Assembly (NCBI RefSeq): GCF_001641265.1
Contig: NW_020167527.1
Span: forward strand, 620,001 to 684,000
Origin: Pseudogymnoascus destructans
Lineage: Eukaryota > Ascomycota > Leotiomycetes > Thelebolales > Thelebolaceae
Reading direction: 5' to 3'
DNA: 64,000 bases
Shown: in pieces, positions 12,535 to 24,385 of the stretch
How positions within the stretch are numbered: the first letter of the stretch is position 1
Layout: each line of letters opens with the position of its first letter
The notes under the pieces: model-generated
Told to the model about the DNA's origin: nothing
Seen by the model: the letters and a program-made list of their open reading frames with translations, nothing else
Databases searched by the model: none
Program-made: the position numbers and the translations under genes

Positions 12535-14671
12535 CTACTTCCTTTTCCTCGCCACTTGCATCTCCGCCGGCCTCTGTGGCTCTGGCGCCCTTGCGGCCTC
12601 CTTCGCGGCCCGCACATCCGCTCTATTCATCTTCATATCATAAAAGTACTCGCCAAACGCCCCGATAATGTCCTGTAGCGCCCCCCTCAGCCCTCCCACA
12701 ATGAGATCCACCTCCGGGCTCTCAATATCCCCCGAAACATCCGTCCAATGGACGCCAAAGCTCTTCCTCATTGCCTCCAGCGACACGAGGCTCTTAGTGA
12801 GCATCCTGATGATGTCCGGGACGTCCTTCTGCACGTTCCCGTAAATATCCTCCTTCAAACTGGCGACGGCGAAGAGATTCAGCGCTTCTATTGAATCTAG
12901 AATGATCCCCGCATCCCCGTAGGGTTGCCCAAGCACTACAGCCGCGATGCGACGCCTGAACTCTTGGCGGAATGGCCAGCCCAGGGGGCTCTGTAGGAAC
13001 TGCGTTACGTATGGCGACAAGGCGACCCAGATGCCTTGTGGGGTGAGGGCCTGTTGCTGCTCCGGTGTGAGAACCTTGGATGTGGCCTGCGTAAGCAACC
13101 TGCGGCCATCGACACTAATAGGCGATGTGGGCGTATTGCCGTACTCTGACGCCAAAGCAGCCGAGCCTTTGGCTATACGCTCTGCTGTAGTTTTTGGTTG
13201 CGGCGGGGCACTCCAGATGTTCTCTTTTTGTATGTCGCCCGTAAGTCTGGGTAACGTTGGGATTGGCTCCTCCGGCTTCACAGGTTTGTCGCTACCATTG
13301 AGCATACTCACGATCTGAGGAGTCCGGCTGGGTTTGATGTCGATGTGTTCCGTGGGGGCTGATACCGGATCGAGTGTCTGCACACGGGTGTCCATCGATG
13401 TTATGGTCTCGGTACATGCAGTTAGTATCTGTGACCATGTCGATCCCCCTTTTCGGTCGATATCTTCAAATATGACCTTTCTTCGTCCCTGATAACGCTC
13501 CGCAATCAAGACGAGCTCCCAGAATGCAAAGGCCTATTTTGTGTTAGCACATCACTTAAAACTAGAAACTAGCCTATAACTCACCCTGGTTTGCAGCTTC
13601 TTCCCCTTTAGGCCAGTTAAGAGACTTCCATTAGGGTCTTTCGACTCGTATGTGATAGGTCTCCCGTTCTTGAGCGGTCCCTCGGCCACATAGGTTGAGA
13701 ACACACTGTTTCCTATTTCCCAGAGCAGAACAAGCAGAACTCCGCCATATAATGTCCTTCCCAAGACTGTCCAGTGGAAAGGGCTGATAATTGGAAGGGA
13801 CGTTGTCTTTGGTAGGTTCCAGAAAATCTTTGCGAATCCAAGGGTGTATTTCCAAGCAGTGTGTCTGATAAATATTGAGTACACGAACGGCATTAGAATT
13901 GTCATAATTAAGACACGACCGAAGGCCTTGGCCACTATTCCTGGCAGCGAATCTCGAATCTTCGTGAATGGGGCAACGGATTCGGTCGAGCCCTGTTCCG
14001 GCTTAGCTGTACTGTCTTTCTTTGCAGTCTTTATGGCAGGCAAGTCCACGCGATCGTAATCGTATGCAAGGTGGATCGCGGATTGCACAACGGCGAGAAC
14101 GAGGAAGAAGGCCATAATATATATTGGCCTTTCGTTCAGCCGTGACCGCTCATTGTTTTTGCCCTCGCTGATCCACACGATGCTGGCGCTTTTCGGTGCG
14201 GAGTAAATGAATACTTCGCTGAAGATCCAGGCCGAGAATAAGTACCACCCCGTCGTCTGTATGGTCTGGTACCTGAAGGCATATTCTCTAAACGTCGCTA
14301 TTCCTGAGTTTGATGTCCTTTGTCCAACATGTAGCTGTGCGACTCGTAAGACGAAGATGGAGAATGCGCTGATGAAAAGCAGTCCTGTTCGGAAACCAGC
14401 CCGTCCCAGAGGGAACCAGGACCATAGAACTAGGTATAATTAGGTATAATTCTTGGGTTTGAAGTAGTATTCACTAACAAGAGTTCCATTCGCCCAGGAG
14501 GAGTGATTCTGCGTAGCATACTGCCAGCAATGTGGCAGCTGCTCTGGTGAAGCGTCTATGGAGGGCGGGCGTAAGAAAGTCCTACAAAGCAGTGTTAGCT
14601 TGGCATTTATGTTGAGAATATGCGCCCATTTAACATACCTTATACGGACGAATCCTAGCTGTCGCTGCCAT
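12535..14671 (-). CDS. NDC1: Nucleoporin Ndc1 (Ndc1-Nup domain)
   Basis: Predicted 659 residues from four exons: 14671-14639, 14581-14479, 14429-13585 and 13533-12535. The first, tiny exon gives MAATARIRPYK. Splicing then gives DFLTPALHRRFTRAA and the membrane segment LLAVCYAESLLLG..FLWSWFPLGRAGFRTGLLFI. Further hydrophobic segments follow (GWYLFSAWIFSEVFIY, IYIMAFFLVLAVVQSAI, the segment around GRVLIMTILMPFVYSIFI, and GRTLYGGVLLVLLWEIGNSVF). Together they form the transmembrane N-terminal half. The soluble half begins with RAFAFWELVLIAERYQGRR, a conserved family signature created at the last splice. The extreme C-terminus is basic (VARKRK). Known role: anchoring nuclear pore complexes and spindle pole bodies in the nuclear envelope. 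Divergent from PEP12. Confidence 0.9.
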
Positions 14672-14985
14672 AGTGATGTGAACGCGCCGTTACCAAAGAA
14701 GTGGCAGATATTAAAACTAGTGTGTGCCTTCCATTTGGGTTGCTGTGTTGATCTGGAAGCTCTAAACAAATAGTTGGTTCGTGAGTGACGGATTAATGCG
14801 GCCGCTTGGAGACCGGGATGTTCCAGCCACGGGACCAAGACCTACGACGCTATAGTTTGGCGGCCGCCTGTTATCGCCATCAAGGTCATGGCGATGACGA
14901 CCTACACATCAAGGCTTCACGGCATATAGGAACGACTCAACTGCACATTTCTACCACATACATCGCAATCGCCTGAGCAGTAAAC
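14672..14985. promoter_or_regulatory. Divergent NDC1/PEP12 promoter region
   Basis: 314 bp between the two start codons. It contains two GCGGCCGC palindromes, near 14799 and 14860, and a CGCCATCAAGGTCATGGCG imperfect palindrome at 14875-14893. No canonical TATA box was recognised. Regulatory function is inferred from position only. Confidence 0.45.
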
Positions 14986-15859
14986 ATGTCGTTCGATCAG
15001 CTATCATCGCTGGAGTCGCAGCCAACAACCACACGATCCGGTGATGCATATACCGACGATCCCGAGTTCTCCAAGTTGTCGAAGGACCTCATGAACAAGC
15101 TCTTCACACTCACTGGCAACATCTCTCGACTTTCGAATCAAGTTGCCTTACTGGGCACGAAGCGAGATACCGAACGAGTACGAGAACGAGTACACGATCT
15201 ATTGGAGGAGACTACAGAAGACTTCAAGAACATTGGAGAGGGCGTCAAGAGAATCCAGTCCTGGGAGGACGTCAGCGTATGATATTACCTCAAGTTCGAC
15301 CATCAGCAAGTCATTTACTAACTCTACATAGCCATCGCAAAAATACACCCAACAAAAGCTCTCCCGCGAGTTCCAAGCCACCCTCACCGAGTTCCAAAAC
15401 GTCCAGCACCGAGCCCTCGAGAAGGAACGTACAACAGCCGCCGCAGCACGCGCTGCGCTCGAGGAAGCAACCTGCCCATCCGCCGAAGGCGGCAGCCCTA
15501 GTTTTGGGCAACAACAACAGCAATCTCAAGAGCAGCTACGGCTCGCCTCGCAGGATGAAGTCGACTTCCAGGACTCGCTCATCGTGGAGCGTGAGACGGA
15601 GATCAGGAATATCGAGCAGGGTGTGAGCGAACTGAATGAACTCTTCAGGGATGTAGCACACATTGTCGGTGAGCAGGGGGAGCAACTCGATACGATTGCT
15701 GCTAATGTGGAGAATACGAGGAGCGATACAAGAGGGGCCGATTTGGAGCTCAGGAGCGCAGCGAGGTATCAGAAGAATGCACGGTCGAAGATGTGCATGC
15801 TTCTGTTGATTTTAGCGGTTATTCTCACCATCATTCTGCTGGCAGCGTTTGTAGGTTAG
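14986..15859 (+). CDS. PEP12: Qa-SNARE, endosomal syntaxin (Pep12-like)
   Basis: Predicted 272 residues from exons 14986-15276 and 15332-15859. The N-terminal syntaxin helix region contains FSKLSKDLMNKLFTLTGNIS, and exon 2 resumes with PSQKYTQQKLSREFQATL. A Gln-rich linker (FGQQQQQSQEQ) precedes the SNARE motif, which begins at VERETEIRNIEQGVSELNELF. The DVAHIVGEQGEQLDTI segment holds the Qa zero-layer Gln. A C-terminal hydrophobic anchor (MLLLILAVILTIILLAAFVG) ends the protein. Length fits Pep12 and syntaxin-7 relatives. Known role: target SNARE for Golgi/endosome to late endosome/vacuole traffic. Pep12 and Vam3-type syntaxins are hard to separate by eye, so the symbol is likely but not certain. 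Confidence 0.85.
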
Positions 15860-16092
15860 AGTGCGAAGATGATATCCAGCGGGTCAGTTTGTTTGGATAC
15901 GATGGGGCATGGGAGTTAGGCATGCGTTTGAATGGGTGGATTTATTGTATATATTTGATGTTGCGATGGGAGTCTAATTCCTATGTGCTGGTCTTCGTGC
16001 TATTGGGAGGTTGATATTCCTCGATAGCTCTTATCAACAAACCTCTTTTACTCCTCTATGTGCGCCTGACCCATCGTTCCCAGATCCATAAC

Positions 16093-19000
16093 TTACGGTT
16101 CCGATGTATCCATAACGTCCTCAATTGATTGCTGCTTAGCCGCCGCCCTTCGCTCCTCCTTAAATAGCCTAATTTTCTCCTTCATATCCTCGTCAGGCGC
16201 CACATCATCGATATTAATCGGCTGCCTGTTGAATGGATCGATGCCATCACTCAGCATGAGACTTCGAACCGTACTCATATTTACAGTCATTCTGCTAATG
16301 GGCAAGATGACCGGTTCTTCCATCAACGTGGCCATTAGTGGATCCAAGAACTCATCAGGAATCTCACCAAGATCCACATCGGCCTTATCTTCAATCTCCT
16401 TCGCAGCCTTGAATTTGGCAATTAGCTTGATCCACGCAGCTAGCTCTCCCTTGGATTTTAGAGACCACCGCTCTAGAATCCTTGTTGCGCTGTCGAAATT
16501 TGCCGGCTTGTAGGACCGGTCATCTCTAGCCACAGCCTCCACGAACCGCTTCTGATGGCTCAGGTTCAGGTAGATGTCGATGAACTCAGCAAGAAGCGAC
16601 TTTGGAGTAAAGAAGTATTTTGACGGGTCTTCCACCTTGAGATTGGCAGATTTCGGCCCCACGAGCGTATCCAGGTTGTAGTCCAGCATATCAGCCAAGC
16701 GCTGAACGATTTCAGGCATAGCGAAAGCGTCGCTCAACGTTCCAGTGAAAAGCTTCATCATGGAGATTGTCTCATTTGCCAGCTGCATGTATGATTTTGC
16801 TTGCCCTTCAAGTTGACTCAACTCCTCCGATTTGGCTTTACGGTCTTCTTCTGACAACGAGGCGGCTGCGTTAGGACTCAAAGCAACCTGCAGATCGTGG
16901 ATCTTGGGGAACTTGGTCAAACACTCGTCCAGGAGGTACGTCGCATCGTAAATAAGAAGATTGACGTAGCGAACGAAGAACTCGGTGTTGACCTTGCTTT
17001 CTTGCGTGAGACGCTCCCGGTATATACTGTTGCTCCAGATGCATTTGAAGATCTGGAAAATCTCATATCGAATGCTAAATTTGTTGTAAAATGCATTGGC
17101 GGCACCGGAAAACTCAGACTCGATGTAGAACTTGATGAGAGCATGCAATAAATTGTCATTCGCAAATTTATCCGTCGTCAAAGCATCTCCAAGGACACCC
17201 TTTTGCCGATGATACACGGGTATTGTGCCATGATAAAGCAGCGATACCAGTCCTGACTTGAGTGAGGGGTTCTTAATGTACTCAGAGTTGCGAAGAAAGC
17301 TGATACAGAGCACAATAATCTCATCTGTTTGCGTGGAGATAATGACTTGTGAGAGGTAGCTGTGATTGGTGTTAGCTCGCCAGAACTAGGCTTATGTGGG
17401 AAAAGTGCTTAACCTACTTGAAAATGAACTCGAAGTTGCTGACAATGTCATCAAGCATATACTCCGGATAGTTCTTGAAGACTTCGGGTTGGGTTTCTGG
17501 CAACGGCAACCTGAAATTTGTCAGCTTATTCCGAATGGGTCCATATTCCATACAAAGCACATACGAGAATGGTTTCCCCGGAACATAGTCGGAGCCTGAA
17601 GCAGTTCGAAGCATAAACACAATAAGGTATCTCATAAATTGCAAGGACCGCGCCTGCATCACATCGTCGAATAGAACCCCCTCGATCGCGTGCCTTAGCC
17701 GCATCGATTTTTCTAGAATATCATTATACCTCTTCACATTCAGCTCAATCATAGCAAGCTGCCTCGGGTCCTACTTGTTCATCAGTAACTTTATCTCCAA
17801 CACATAATTCCAAGACTTACGGATAAGAACCTCGGGCGCTCTAGCTCGTATATTGCTAGTTGCTTCTGGAGACTCAAGATGTCCCTGTCCATTGATTTCA
17901 GCTTGCTATTGGCGGCTTCACTGCCGTAATGATGAGCAGCCACTGTCAAGAAAAAGACTTCTGTGATGAAGTTCGGTGTTCCTTCTAGCTTCTCCTCGTA
18001 GAATTGATCAGATGTCTTCTGGTCAGAGTTGAGCTTCGTCTCGTCTTTGATATCAATTCTTGGACTGCGCCTGAAATAGTCTGGATCGATCTTGGACACC
18101 TTGGAAAATGTTGAGTCCATGAATGGCTCGCAAAGCCCATCTAATACCACAGTAACGTTCATCATGAAACCATCAGATGAGACTTGCCTCTCATCGACCC
18201 TGATGGCTCTGCGCTTATGGTTGGCATTAACAATCCAAGCAAACCAGTCCAATGTTCGATTCCGCGAAGATGTACTTGCGCGCACGAACTGATTTATTAT
18301 GTCTAAGAGGTCTTTCTGGTGGTTGTTAAGCGTCATTCGCAGGGCACTTTGCGAAGTGACAACAAGGGATTTGTCCATGGTCTTGGGTGATGCAAAGTAA
18401 GATTTGGTGACTTCAGTTTGCAAAACCGATATCCGAAAGAAGGGGCCGAGGATTGTATGCTGTTCTATGCCATGGGCGGAGGTGGCCATCAGAAACACGG
18501 GGTCTTCTGCAACGGCTGTTGTGATGACCGAGAAATGAGTCAAGTTCTTGAGAGCCTGCACATATGGTTTGTAGTTGTCGTTCATTGTCATTCGCGACAG
18601 TTGAGTGCTGAGCTTGATGACAGCACTCGTAAACATTGGTGTTACAGACTCATCTTCATCGACCCGGGAAACAGCTTCCGCCAAGAACTCGGGGCACAAG
18701 CCTCTATCATCTTCAGGATCCAACAGCAAGTGGGGTGTTAAAGAGTCCTTGTAAGACGTCTCATCACGCCCGTATAACTCCGGCATGGTCAGGGCGAAGA
18801 TGCAACTACTCATGCACAACCGCTTAGCTTCTTTCAGTATCGCATCTTTTTGCTGGGCTGGTCCTCTCAGGCTCCTGTTCGACCTCATAATTCGTTTCCA
18901 GCACGGAAGCAAGTACTCCATTATGGGCTTGTTGTGGGGAATCTTCGAGCATACTTCCATCAATATGGAATCGAGTGCACCGAGGGATAATCCGACATGC

Positions 19001-19611
19001 TCTCCGCTATCCTCCAGTCCTTGCCTCACATCTGGGAGGAATGTAAGCTTATGACCCGATGAATCTGTTTTGTTCTCTCCATCCAGCGTGACGCGAAATA
19101 TGGTCCTAAGTACCCTGTTCTCAAAGCCCTGGTGCGATTCGTCTGTTGCTTGAGGCGTCGCTTTGCGGGTCGGCGGCCCTGATAACCCCCCCGATGGTTC
19201 CCGCGGTCTCTTCCCCGCCGCATCCGCAGGAGCTATCCTAATAGTTGTAGATGAGTTTGAGCTGGCTGGCTTATCTTTCGATTTGTCGAGCGGGCTCTGT
19301 GAGCTAGGTGGTGGTGGCGTGGCCATCGGTGGCTTCGCGGCCCTGGGCGCCAGGACTTGCGGTTGTGATATAGGTGTGTCTGTAGCTGACGGCGGGTTTG
19401 ATCGTGAGGGGCCAGCTCCCGGAGAGGCGTTTCTATCTGGAGTCGTTGACCCTCCTAGCTTCTCGAGTCGTCGTCGTCGAATCTACGATAAGCCGCCGTC
19501 AGTGAGGTGATTCTGTTGAGATTGGAGCTTACTGACCTGGTCCATAGCCTCCTTGTCAGGGGCATCAGGGTTATTCGCAGGTCCCGGTTGCGGGGGCCCA
19601 TTGTTATCCAT
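16093..19611 (-). CDS. UFD2: Ubiquitin conjugation factor E4 (Ufd2), U-box ligase
   Basis: Predicted 1118 residues from four exons: 19611-19537, 19482-17821, 17770-17418 and 17359-16093. The acidic/Pro-rich N-terminus splices into IRRRRLEKLGGS, a typical Ufd2 N-terminal motif. It is followed by a long helical core (for example HKPIMEYLLPCWKRIMRSNRS, RFVEAVARDDRSY and the adjoining residues). The last about 75 residues form the U-box (IPDEFLDPLMATLMEEPVIL ... SDGIDPFNRQPINIDDVAPD), a RING-like fold without Cys/His zinc ligands. Known role: elongating ubiquitin chains on substrates of the Cdc48-Ufd1-Npl4 and ERAD pathways. The core is contiguous apart from short introns whose phases match. Convergent with PEP12, 233 bp away. 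Confidence 0.95.
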
Positions 19612-20114
19612 CTTTACTCTGTGCTTTCGTAATAATAACGAAGTAGAGTATTGGTGGGGGTTGGAGTCGTCGTGGTACTTGTGTTTGGCGGAGCGTTACT
19701 ATCAGCCTAGACCCCGGTTTGCCGATGTCATTGCGCGGTTTTGGATAAGTTTTGGTTGTCGCCTCTAACTTAATCTATCAAAACACACCGTTGCTGACGA
19801 AGCGCCTGAGGCAAGGGAATCTTCTGGACTCTTCAAATGTGAGATGGTAGGTGCAGTACAAGGAGTGAGCGCGGGGTATTTACTCAGCCAAATGTTGAAG
19901 GGGCGATCTTTGAAACTGTACCTGAAAGGGCATTTGATACTCTTTAATAAGGTCTCACTCTTCAAACTAGTGTCATTCCAGCGAGCTTTTTTACGGCAAT
20001 ACTGTACAATAATCCAATAGACCTTACTTATTCTCTATAAACAACATGATGATATGTAAAAGGTCCTTCCGCCCATATCCGGAACGCCACGCTTTGCAAC
20101 AAAAACAGCCCTTA
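19612..20114. other. UFD2 upstream / HLJ1 downstream spacer
   Basis: About 500 bp without a supported gene. It should hold the UFD2 promoter near 19.62-19.75 kb and the HLJ1 3' untranslated region. The small open frames on both strands show no recognisable protein. Confidence 0.5.
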
Positions 20115-21283
20115 TTAAAAGGACCCTTTAGGTACTTGTCCCATCGCTTCTAATTTCCTACATGCCTTCATCCCCATCCCCCGAGCCTGCTTCATCTTAT
20201 CAGGATCCTGGAAGAACCAGCCCTGCGCCTCATTCACAACTCGCTGCCTCCTGTCGACTTCGTGCTCACACTCTATCCTCAGAGCCTTCGTATAGGTTTG
20301 TTCGGCCCTTTGATCCAGCTGCGAGAATTTCTTGTTCGAAAAATCTGCCACCTCCAAGGGATTGACATAATAGTCGACATTTAAGTTCTTACTTAAACGG
20401 TGCAACGTATATGGTGGGTCGGGATTGGTGAAGCGGAATTGTGGTCCCGCGGGCACGCTTTCGCCCCCAGAGAATAACGAACTGAGCAGAGGGACAATAA
20501 ACAGTATCAGTATAGGTAGTAGACCAGCGATGGTGGATCGTAAAGTTTGTTCGGGGGTGTCTGCGGCGCCAGCTTCTCGCGGTCTCCTTTGTGGTCTTCC
20601 CCCGCCAAATTGGTGTACGCGTATACCAGGGCCTCCTCCCAAATTAAAAACGAATTGAGGACCTGCATCGAACATGCCTCCGCCTGGAATAGTTAGTAAA
20701 CGGCTTCAGTATATATGTTGGGTTGGCAATCAGTACCTCCAAAGCCACCACCACCAAAGCCACCTCCCATGCCACCTCCAAAGAACCTATTAAACATTTC
20801 CTCCGGACTTATTTCATCATCCCAACCGCCTCTCGCAGCGCCTGGGCCACCCCCAGAGGGCGCCCTCCCTCCGAATCCACTGAATGGATTCGACTGTGGC
20901 GCACTGCTGCCGCCACCAAATCTGCTATCCGGGTCGCCTCCAAAGCGATCAAACTTGTCTCTCTTCTCCTTATCGCCCAAGACACCAAACGCCCGACTAA
21001 CCATCTTAAAAGCCTCATCCGCATGCTCATGTCCATTCTTATCCGGATGCGTGAGCAAGCTCAGCTTCCTATATGCCTTCTTGATCTCACTCTCCGTAAC
21101 AGTCGACTTGACGCTCTCCAGGTCCAAGATTTCGTAGAACGCCGTGGGCGAGCATCTCCGCACCCGAATCACCGCCGCCTTCTGCTCAACCGTGCATTTC
21201 CTGTCCTGGTTCCCCTGGTTGTGGTCCCGCGACTTCGCTCCACTGCCCTTGTCTGCTCCGGAGGCTGTAGCTTTAGCGGACAT
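20115..21283 (-). CDS. HLJ1: ER membrane J-domain co-chaperone (Hlj1/DNAJB12-like)
   Basis: Predicted 371 residues from exons 21283-20737 and 20683-20115. The J-domain lies at about residues 45-110, with FYEILDLES, IKKAYRKLSLLTHPDKNG (HPD present) and AFGVLGDKEKRDKFDRFGGD. A long Gly/Phe-rich region (SRFGGG, GGGMGGGFGGG) follows, then a single membrane segment (LLPILILFIVPLLSSLF) and a C-terminal DUF1977-like domain. That domain carries FTNPDPPYTLHRLSKNLNVDY and the C-terminal R-x-C-E motif (RIECEHEVDRRQRVV). This order is that of the ER-anchored Hlj1/DNAJB12/DNAJB14 family, which presents misfolded membrane proteins to cytosolic Hsp70 for ERAD. Divergent from AIM19 across 255 bp. Confidence 0.9.
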
Positions 21284-21538
21284 GTCCGCCTTTCGCGCAA
21301 AACGTTGCTCGGTGCGATACTGGCGGGGACAAGCTGCCGATATATCTGCTTCCGAAAGGGCGATCTGAAGGAATTCGCGGGATTCGGATTTCTACAATCT
21401 ACGTATATAGGTGGTCTTTTGTAAGCCTGGGCATCGCTAAATATGCAGGGGGGGCGTTGATAATGCACGTGACGATCTATTTCAATGACGGATGAGGCTG
21501 ACAACGACTTTTGCCCATATATAAAAAAGCTCGACATA
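21284..21538. promoter_or_regulatory. Divergent HLJ1/AIM19 promoter region
   Basis: 255 bp between opposite start codons. It contains ATGCACGTGACG at about 21462-21473 with a core CACGTG E-box, and a nearby ATTTCAATGACG. An unfolded-protein-response element would fit HLJ1 but no clear consensus is seen. Confidence 0.4.
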
Positions 21539-22003
21539 ATGTCTGTTAAGGATAGCGACGTATCGGGTGTCAAGAAAGGTGCATGGCAATTTGCCAAAGC
21601 ATGGGGCAGTGAGTGAATTGAATTACCTGGAGGGAAACTCCCTGATGATGAATGTGATGCTAAAATACACCCAGACTCCCCTCTTCCTCCAATGGGACTA
21701 GCTACGCTCGTCACTGCTGTCCATGCTCGGCCATTCCAGGCCCTACCTATGACTGTACCTGCAGTTCTACTTTTCTCCACCTACCTGAATCTCAATGATT
21801 ATGCCAAAGATGCGGCCGGTATTACTGCTGCATGGTCCGGGCTTTATCTCGTGCTCGCCAACAGGAGGAAGTCGGCCAGGTTTATCTCTCGATTCGGAGC
21901 AAGGGGCCTTGTTAGGGGGAGCGCCATGGGAGTTGCGGCAGTCAATCTAGCTGCCTGTGGAGTAACTTATGCATTAGGTCGGGATGCAAAGGAGGAGGAA
22001 TAG
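21539..22003 (+). CDS. AIM19: Mitochondrial Aim19-like small membrane protein
   Basis: Predicted 132 residues from exons 21539-21608 and 21675-22003. The first exon ends in AWQFAKAWG, and splicing joins it to NSPLPPMGLATLVTAVHARPF, the family signature. Hydrophobic stretches follow (MTVPAVLLFSTYLNL, AAGITAAWSGLYLVLA, GVAAVNLAACGVTYALG) with a short acidic tail (DAKEEE). Aim19 is a mitochondrial inner-membrane protein of poorly known function, named from a yeast inheritance screen. Assignment is by motif recognition. The intron contains GTGAGT and a CACCCAG acceptor. Confidence 0.75.
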
Positions 22004-22369
22004 AGGCACCAGCACTTGTATATTATGTATTATAGGTGTAATGACGAAATCAAACAATGGCGTGGCTCTAGCAAGCAAATCATCAAAGTCGCATGTATAA
22101 AGCAGATCATGGGAGTCATCGACTGGTCTGGGGCATAGGAGGGTTTGGGCCGTTAAAAATGTCTTATTTTACAGTATTCGAATACAAAATTCGAATACAA
22201 AGTGCATATAGGACTGTATTGACTAAATACCCTCGAAACGCCCGTAAACAACAACCTGGCCTTTGCGCTCTGCATTACCAGTCCCCCGTATGAAGCTTCC
22301 CAAACCGAAGCCATATCTTTTTTTACACTCCAAGCAAATGCTGCTCTACGCTATGCTCTTGCTCTAGAA
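22004..22369. other. Convergent spacer AIM19/SIW14
   Basis: 366 bp between two stop codons. AT-rich, with a direct doublet TTCGAATAC/ATTCGAATAC near 22178-22200. No gene seen. Confidence 0.5.
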
Positions 22370-23453
22370 TCATGCTATGCGATATCTGAAGACTGTCAAA
22401 GTACAGAGGACGAAGATGAATATCGTGAAGACCGCGAACCGGAACGTTTTATGCGAACGGGAGATGGGTCGAGGCTTGCTGAAGCTGGCGGTCCTCGTGG
22501 TTTTTGGATCGATAATTCCGACCAAGCTTGCAATCTCGAATTGACGGATGTAGTTAACGTCAACTTGACGAACTTTTGGGTGGGCGTAGGATGTGTACTC
22601 GCTGACCGTGGATTCAACGGACCAACCCAGGACTTTGCGGATAACTGCAACTGCACAGCCAGTTCGATGCTGGAGATACGTTAATATATTGCCTCCTCGT
22701 ATATGTTGGGCAAATGATGACTTACCCTGCCTTGGTTGCAGTGGAGAAGAAGCGGGTGATTCTGGCGATCCATGACAACTTCCAGAATTGAATTCATAAC
22801 AGGCTGAGGAATCTCGACTTTCTTGGTGCCTTCCATCTTGATGACCACATGGTTGATTCCACTTGACTGCATGAATGTCTGGTAACCTTCTGGGTAATCT
22901 TTATCCACCAAAGTGCTAAAAATTCCCGTCAGATCCGTCCAGAAAACAGCTGGATAGTGGCACTCACACGATAGTTCTCAAGCTTAAATCTCTCAAGAAG
23001 CCATAGTCTTCCGCTTCCGGGTAACCACTCCTGTAAATTCCGGGGAGAATGGTTCCAAAATTGCGAGGGCGACCGTACATCTTTGGATTCTCCACAACCT
23101 CGCCCTTGAAAACTAGGGAAATATGTCAGCATCTCCTGATTTGGGATATATATAAGGCTGACAGATAATGACTAACCTTCTTCAGAGTCACTCCTTGACA
23201 CCCTTTGAAAAGTAGTGATGATTTCACCGTCAACCGGCGCCGCCAAGCTGGACATAGAGGACGTGCGCGTGTGAACCAGCATCTCCGTGAGCCTGGTACT
23301 ATCCCTCTCCTGGGACTTCTCGTCTCCTTTCCTAATATAGCAAACGCCTGCGTCCGGCACGGAGTCCTCGATCTGCCTTACGTCGATATCGTTCTCAAAA
23401 ACCCGCGTGCTCCGGCGCGCAACCATGTTCATGCCGTTCTTTCCGTCCGCCAT
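22370..23453 (-). CDS. Siw14-type atypical phosphatase with C-terminal membrane anchor
   Basis: Predicted 303 residues from exons 23453-23177, 23112-22968, 22915-22726 and 22669-22370. After a polar N-terminus the catalytic core begins VFKGEVVENPKMYGRPRNFG, then GIYRSGYPEAEDYGFLRDL and TIVTLVDKDYPEGYQ. The signature loop is HCNQGRHRTGC (Cx5R). It is reassembled across the last intron, which falls between the Arg and His codons. The HCNQGR/K-HRTG form is diagnostic for plant-and-fungal atypical phosphatases, including Siw14, which hydrolyses the 5-beta-phosphate of inositol pyrophosphates. After YIRQFEI, the last about 25 residues contain FRFAVFTIFIFVLCTLTVF, a probable tail anchor. That differs from the soluble yeast enzyme. 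The paralogues Oca1, Oca2 and Siw14 are not separable by eye, so no symbol is given. Confidence 0.82.
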
Positions 23454-24326
23454 CTTTTGTCCACTCTAGATCTCTCGTGTCTAGGTTCAATAACCCCCTA
23501 CAACAGTGTATGCAGGGCTCTGGGTGCAGCGTGGAGAAGGCCGCTACTGTAGCAGGGGCCGAGTTCTACGACTGGTTTGGGGCGTTTTGGACCATGTTCA
23601 ACAGTCGTTGAGCAGCCATGATCAGGGAGTGTGTGACGTTGGTTGCCAAGTTTTTTGGGGGATGGGAATGTAGTTGGGAAGGAGGGCTTTTGAAACGTTG
23701 TAGCAGTGAAGGTTTTGGAGACCCAGAGGCCGGGGCGGATGTGTATTTGTAAGGCTGTTAAAATTAAATTGTGATGTGGGCAGCAGGGTAAATAGGTTTG
23801 TTTGTACGAGTGAGAAAAGGTGACGCCATGGAGTTGGTTAGTCTTGAATGCATGGAGCTAACACGAACTAAAATACCTTAATTATTCCCGACCGGCCTGG
23901 ACGAAACAGGTTGCATACCAAGTGTGCCGACTGTTAAGCGATCGGACATTATAATAACGTGAGCCAATCCAGGTGTGTTTACGTCCAAGTATCTGGGGCA
24001 ATAAATATGCCCTTGCGCACTGGCGTGTGTGGGTGATGCTCACTCGCCGAGGTCCGATTCTGGGCAGGATGGAGGGAGGGGTAGGTTTACAAGGACTTGG
24101 CAGGTTGAGAGAAGAAGAGAAAGATAATATCGGACTTTGAAGTACTGTATATATAGCATAATAAATGCAGCATCTCGTCAGTGCCGTCACACACGCTGAT
24201 ATCATGCAAGGTACTGATTCCGACCCTGGGTTGCCTATTCCTTGCAGCCCTGACTTCCTACCGGGATGCAAGTTTTCATTGGTCACAACTGTCACCAGTC
24301 TCACATATAAACGCCATATTATTATA
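23454..24326. other. Upstream of the phosphatase gene, no gene seen
   Basis: About 870 bp up to the outer inverted repeat of the transposon island. It holds the presumed phosphatase promoter. The short open frames give no recognisable protein. Confidence 0.5.
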
Positions 24327-24385
24327 ATCGCGTGGGTGGAAGCGATATGCGTACGCGAGAAGGATATGGAAGCGATGTGCGCAAG
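24327..24385. repeat. Left arm of a far-spaced inverted repeat (outer island boundary)
   Basis: CGTGGGTGGAAGCGATATGC at the start of the arm matches the reverse complement of 34375-34437 across about 58 bp, with a few differences. The arm contains two copies of a GGAAGCGAT(A/G)TGCG subrepeat, an arrangement like the doubled binding sites in the intact pogo TIR at 31568. It is interpreted as the terminal repeat of an old pogo-type element whose C-terminal coding relic lies at 33602-34255. Confidence 0.6.
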
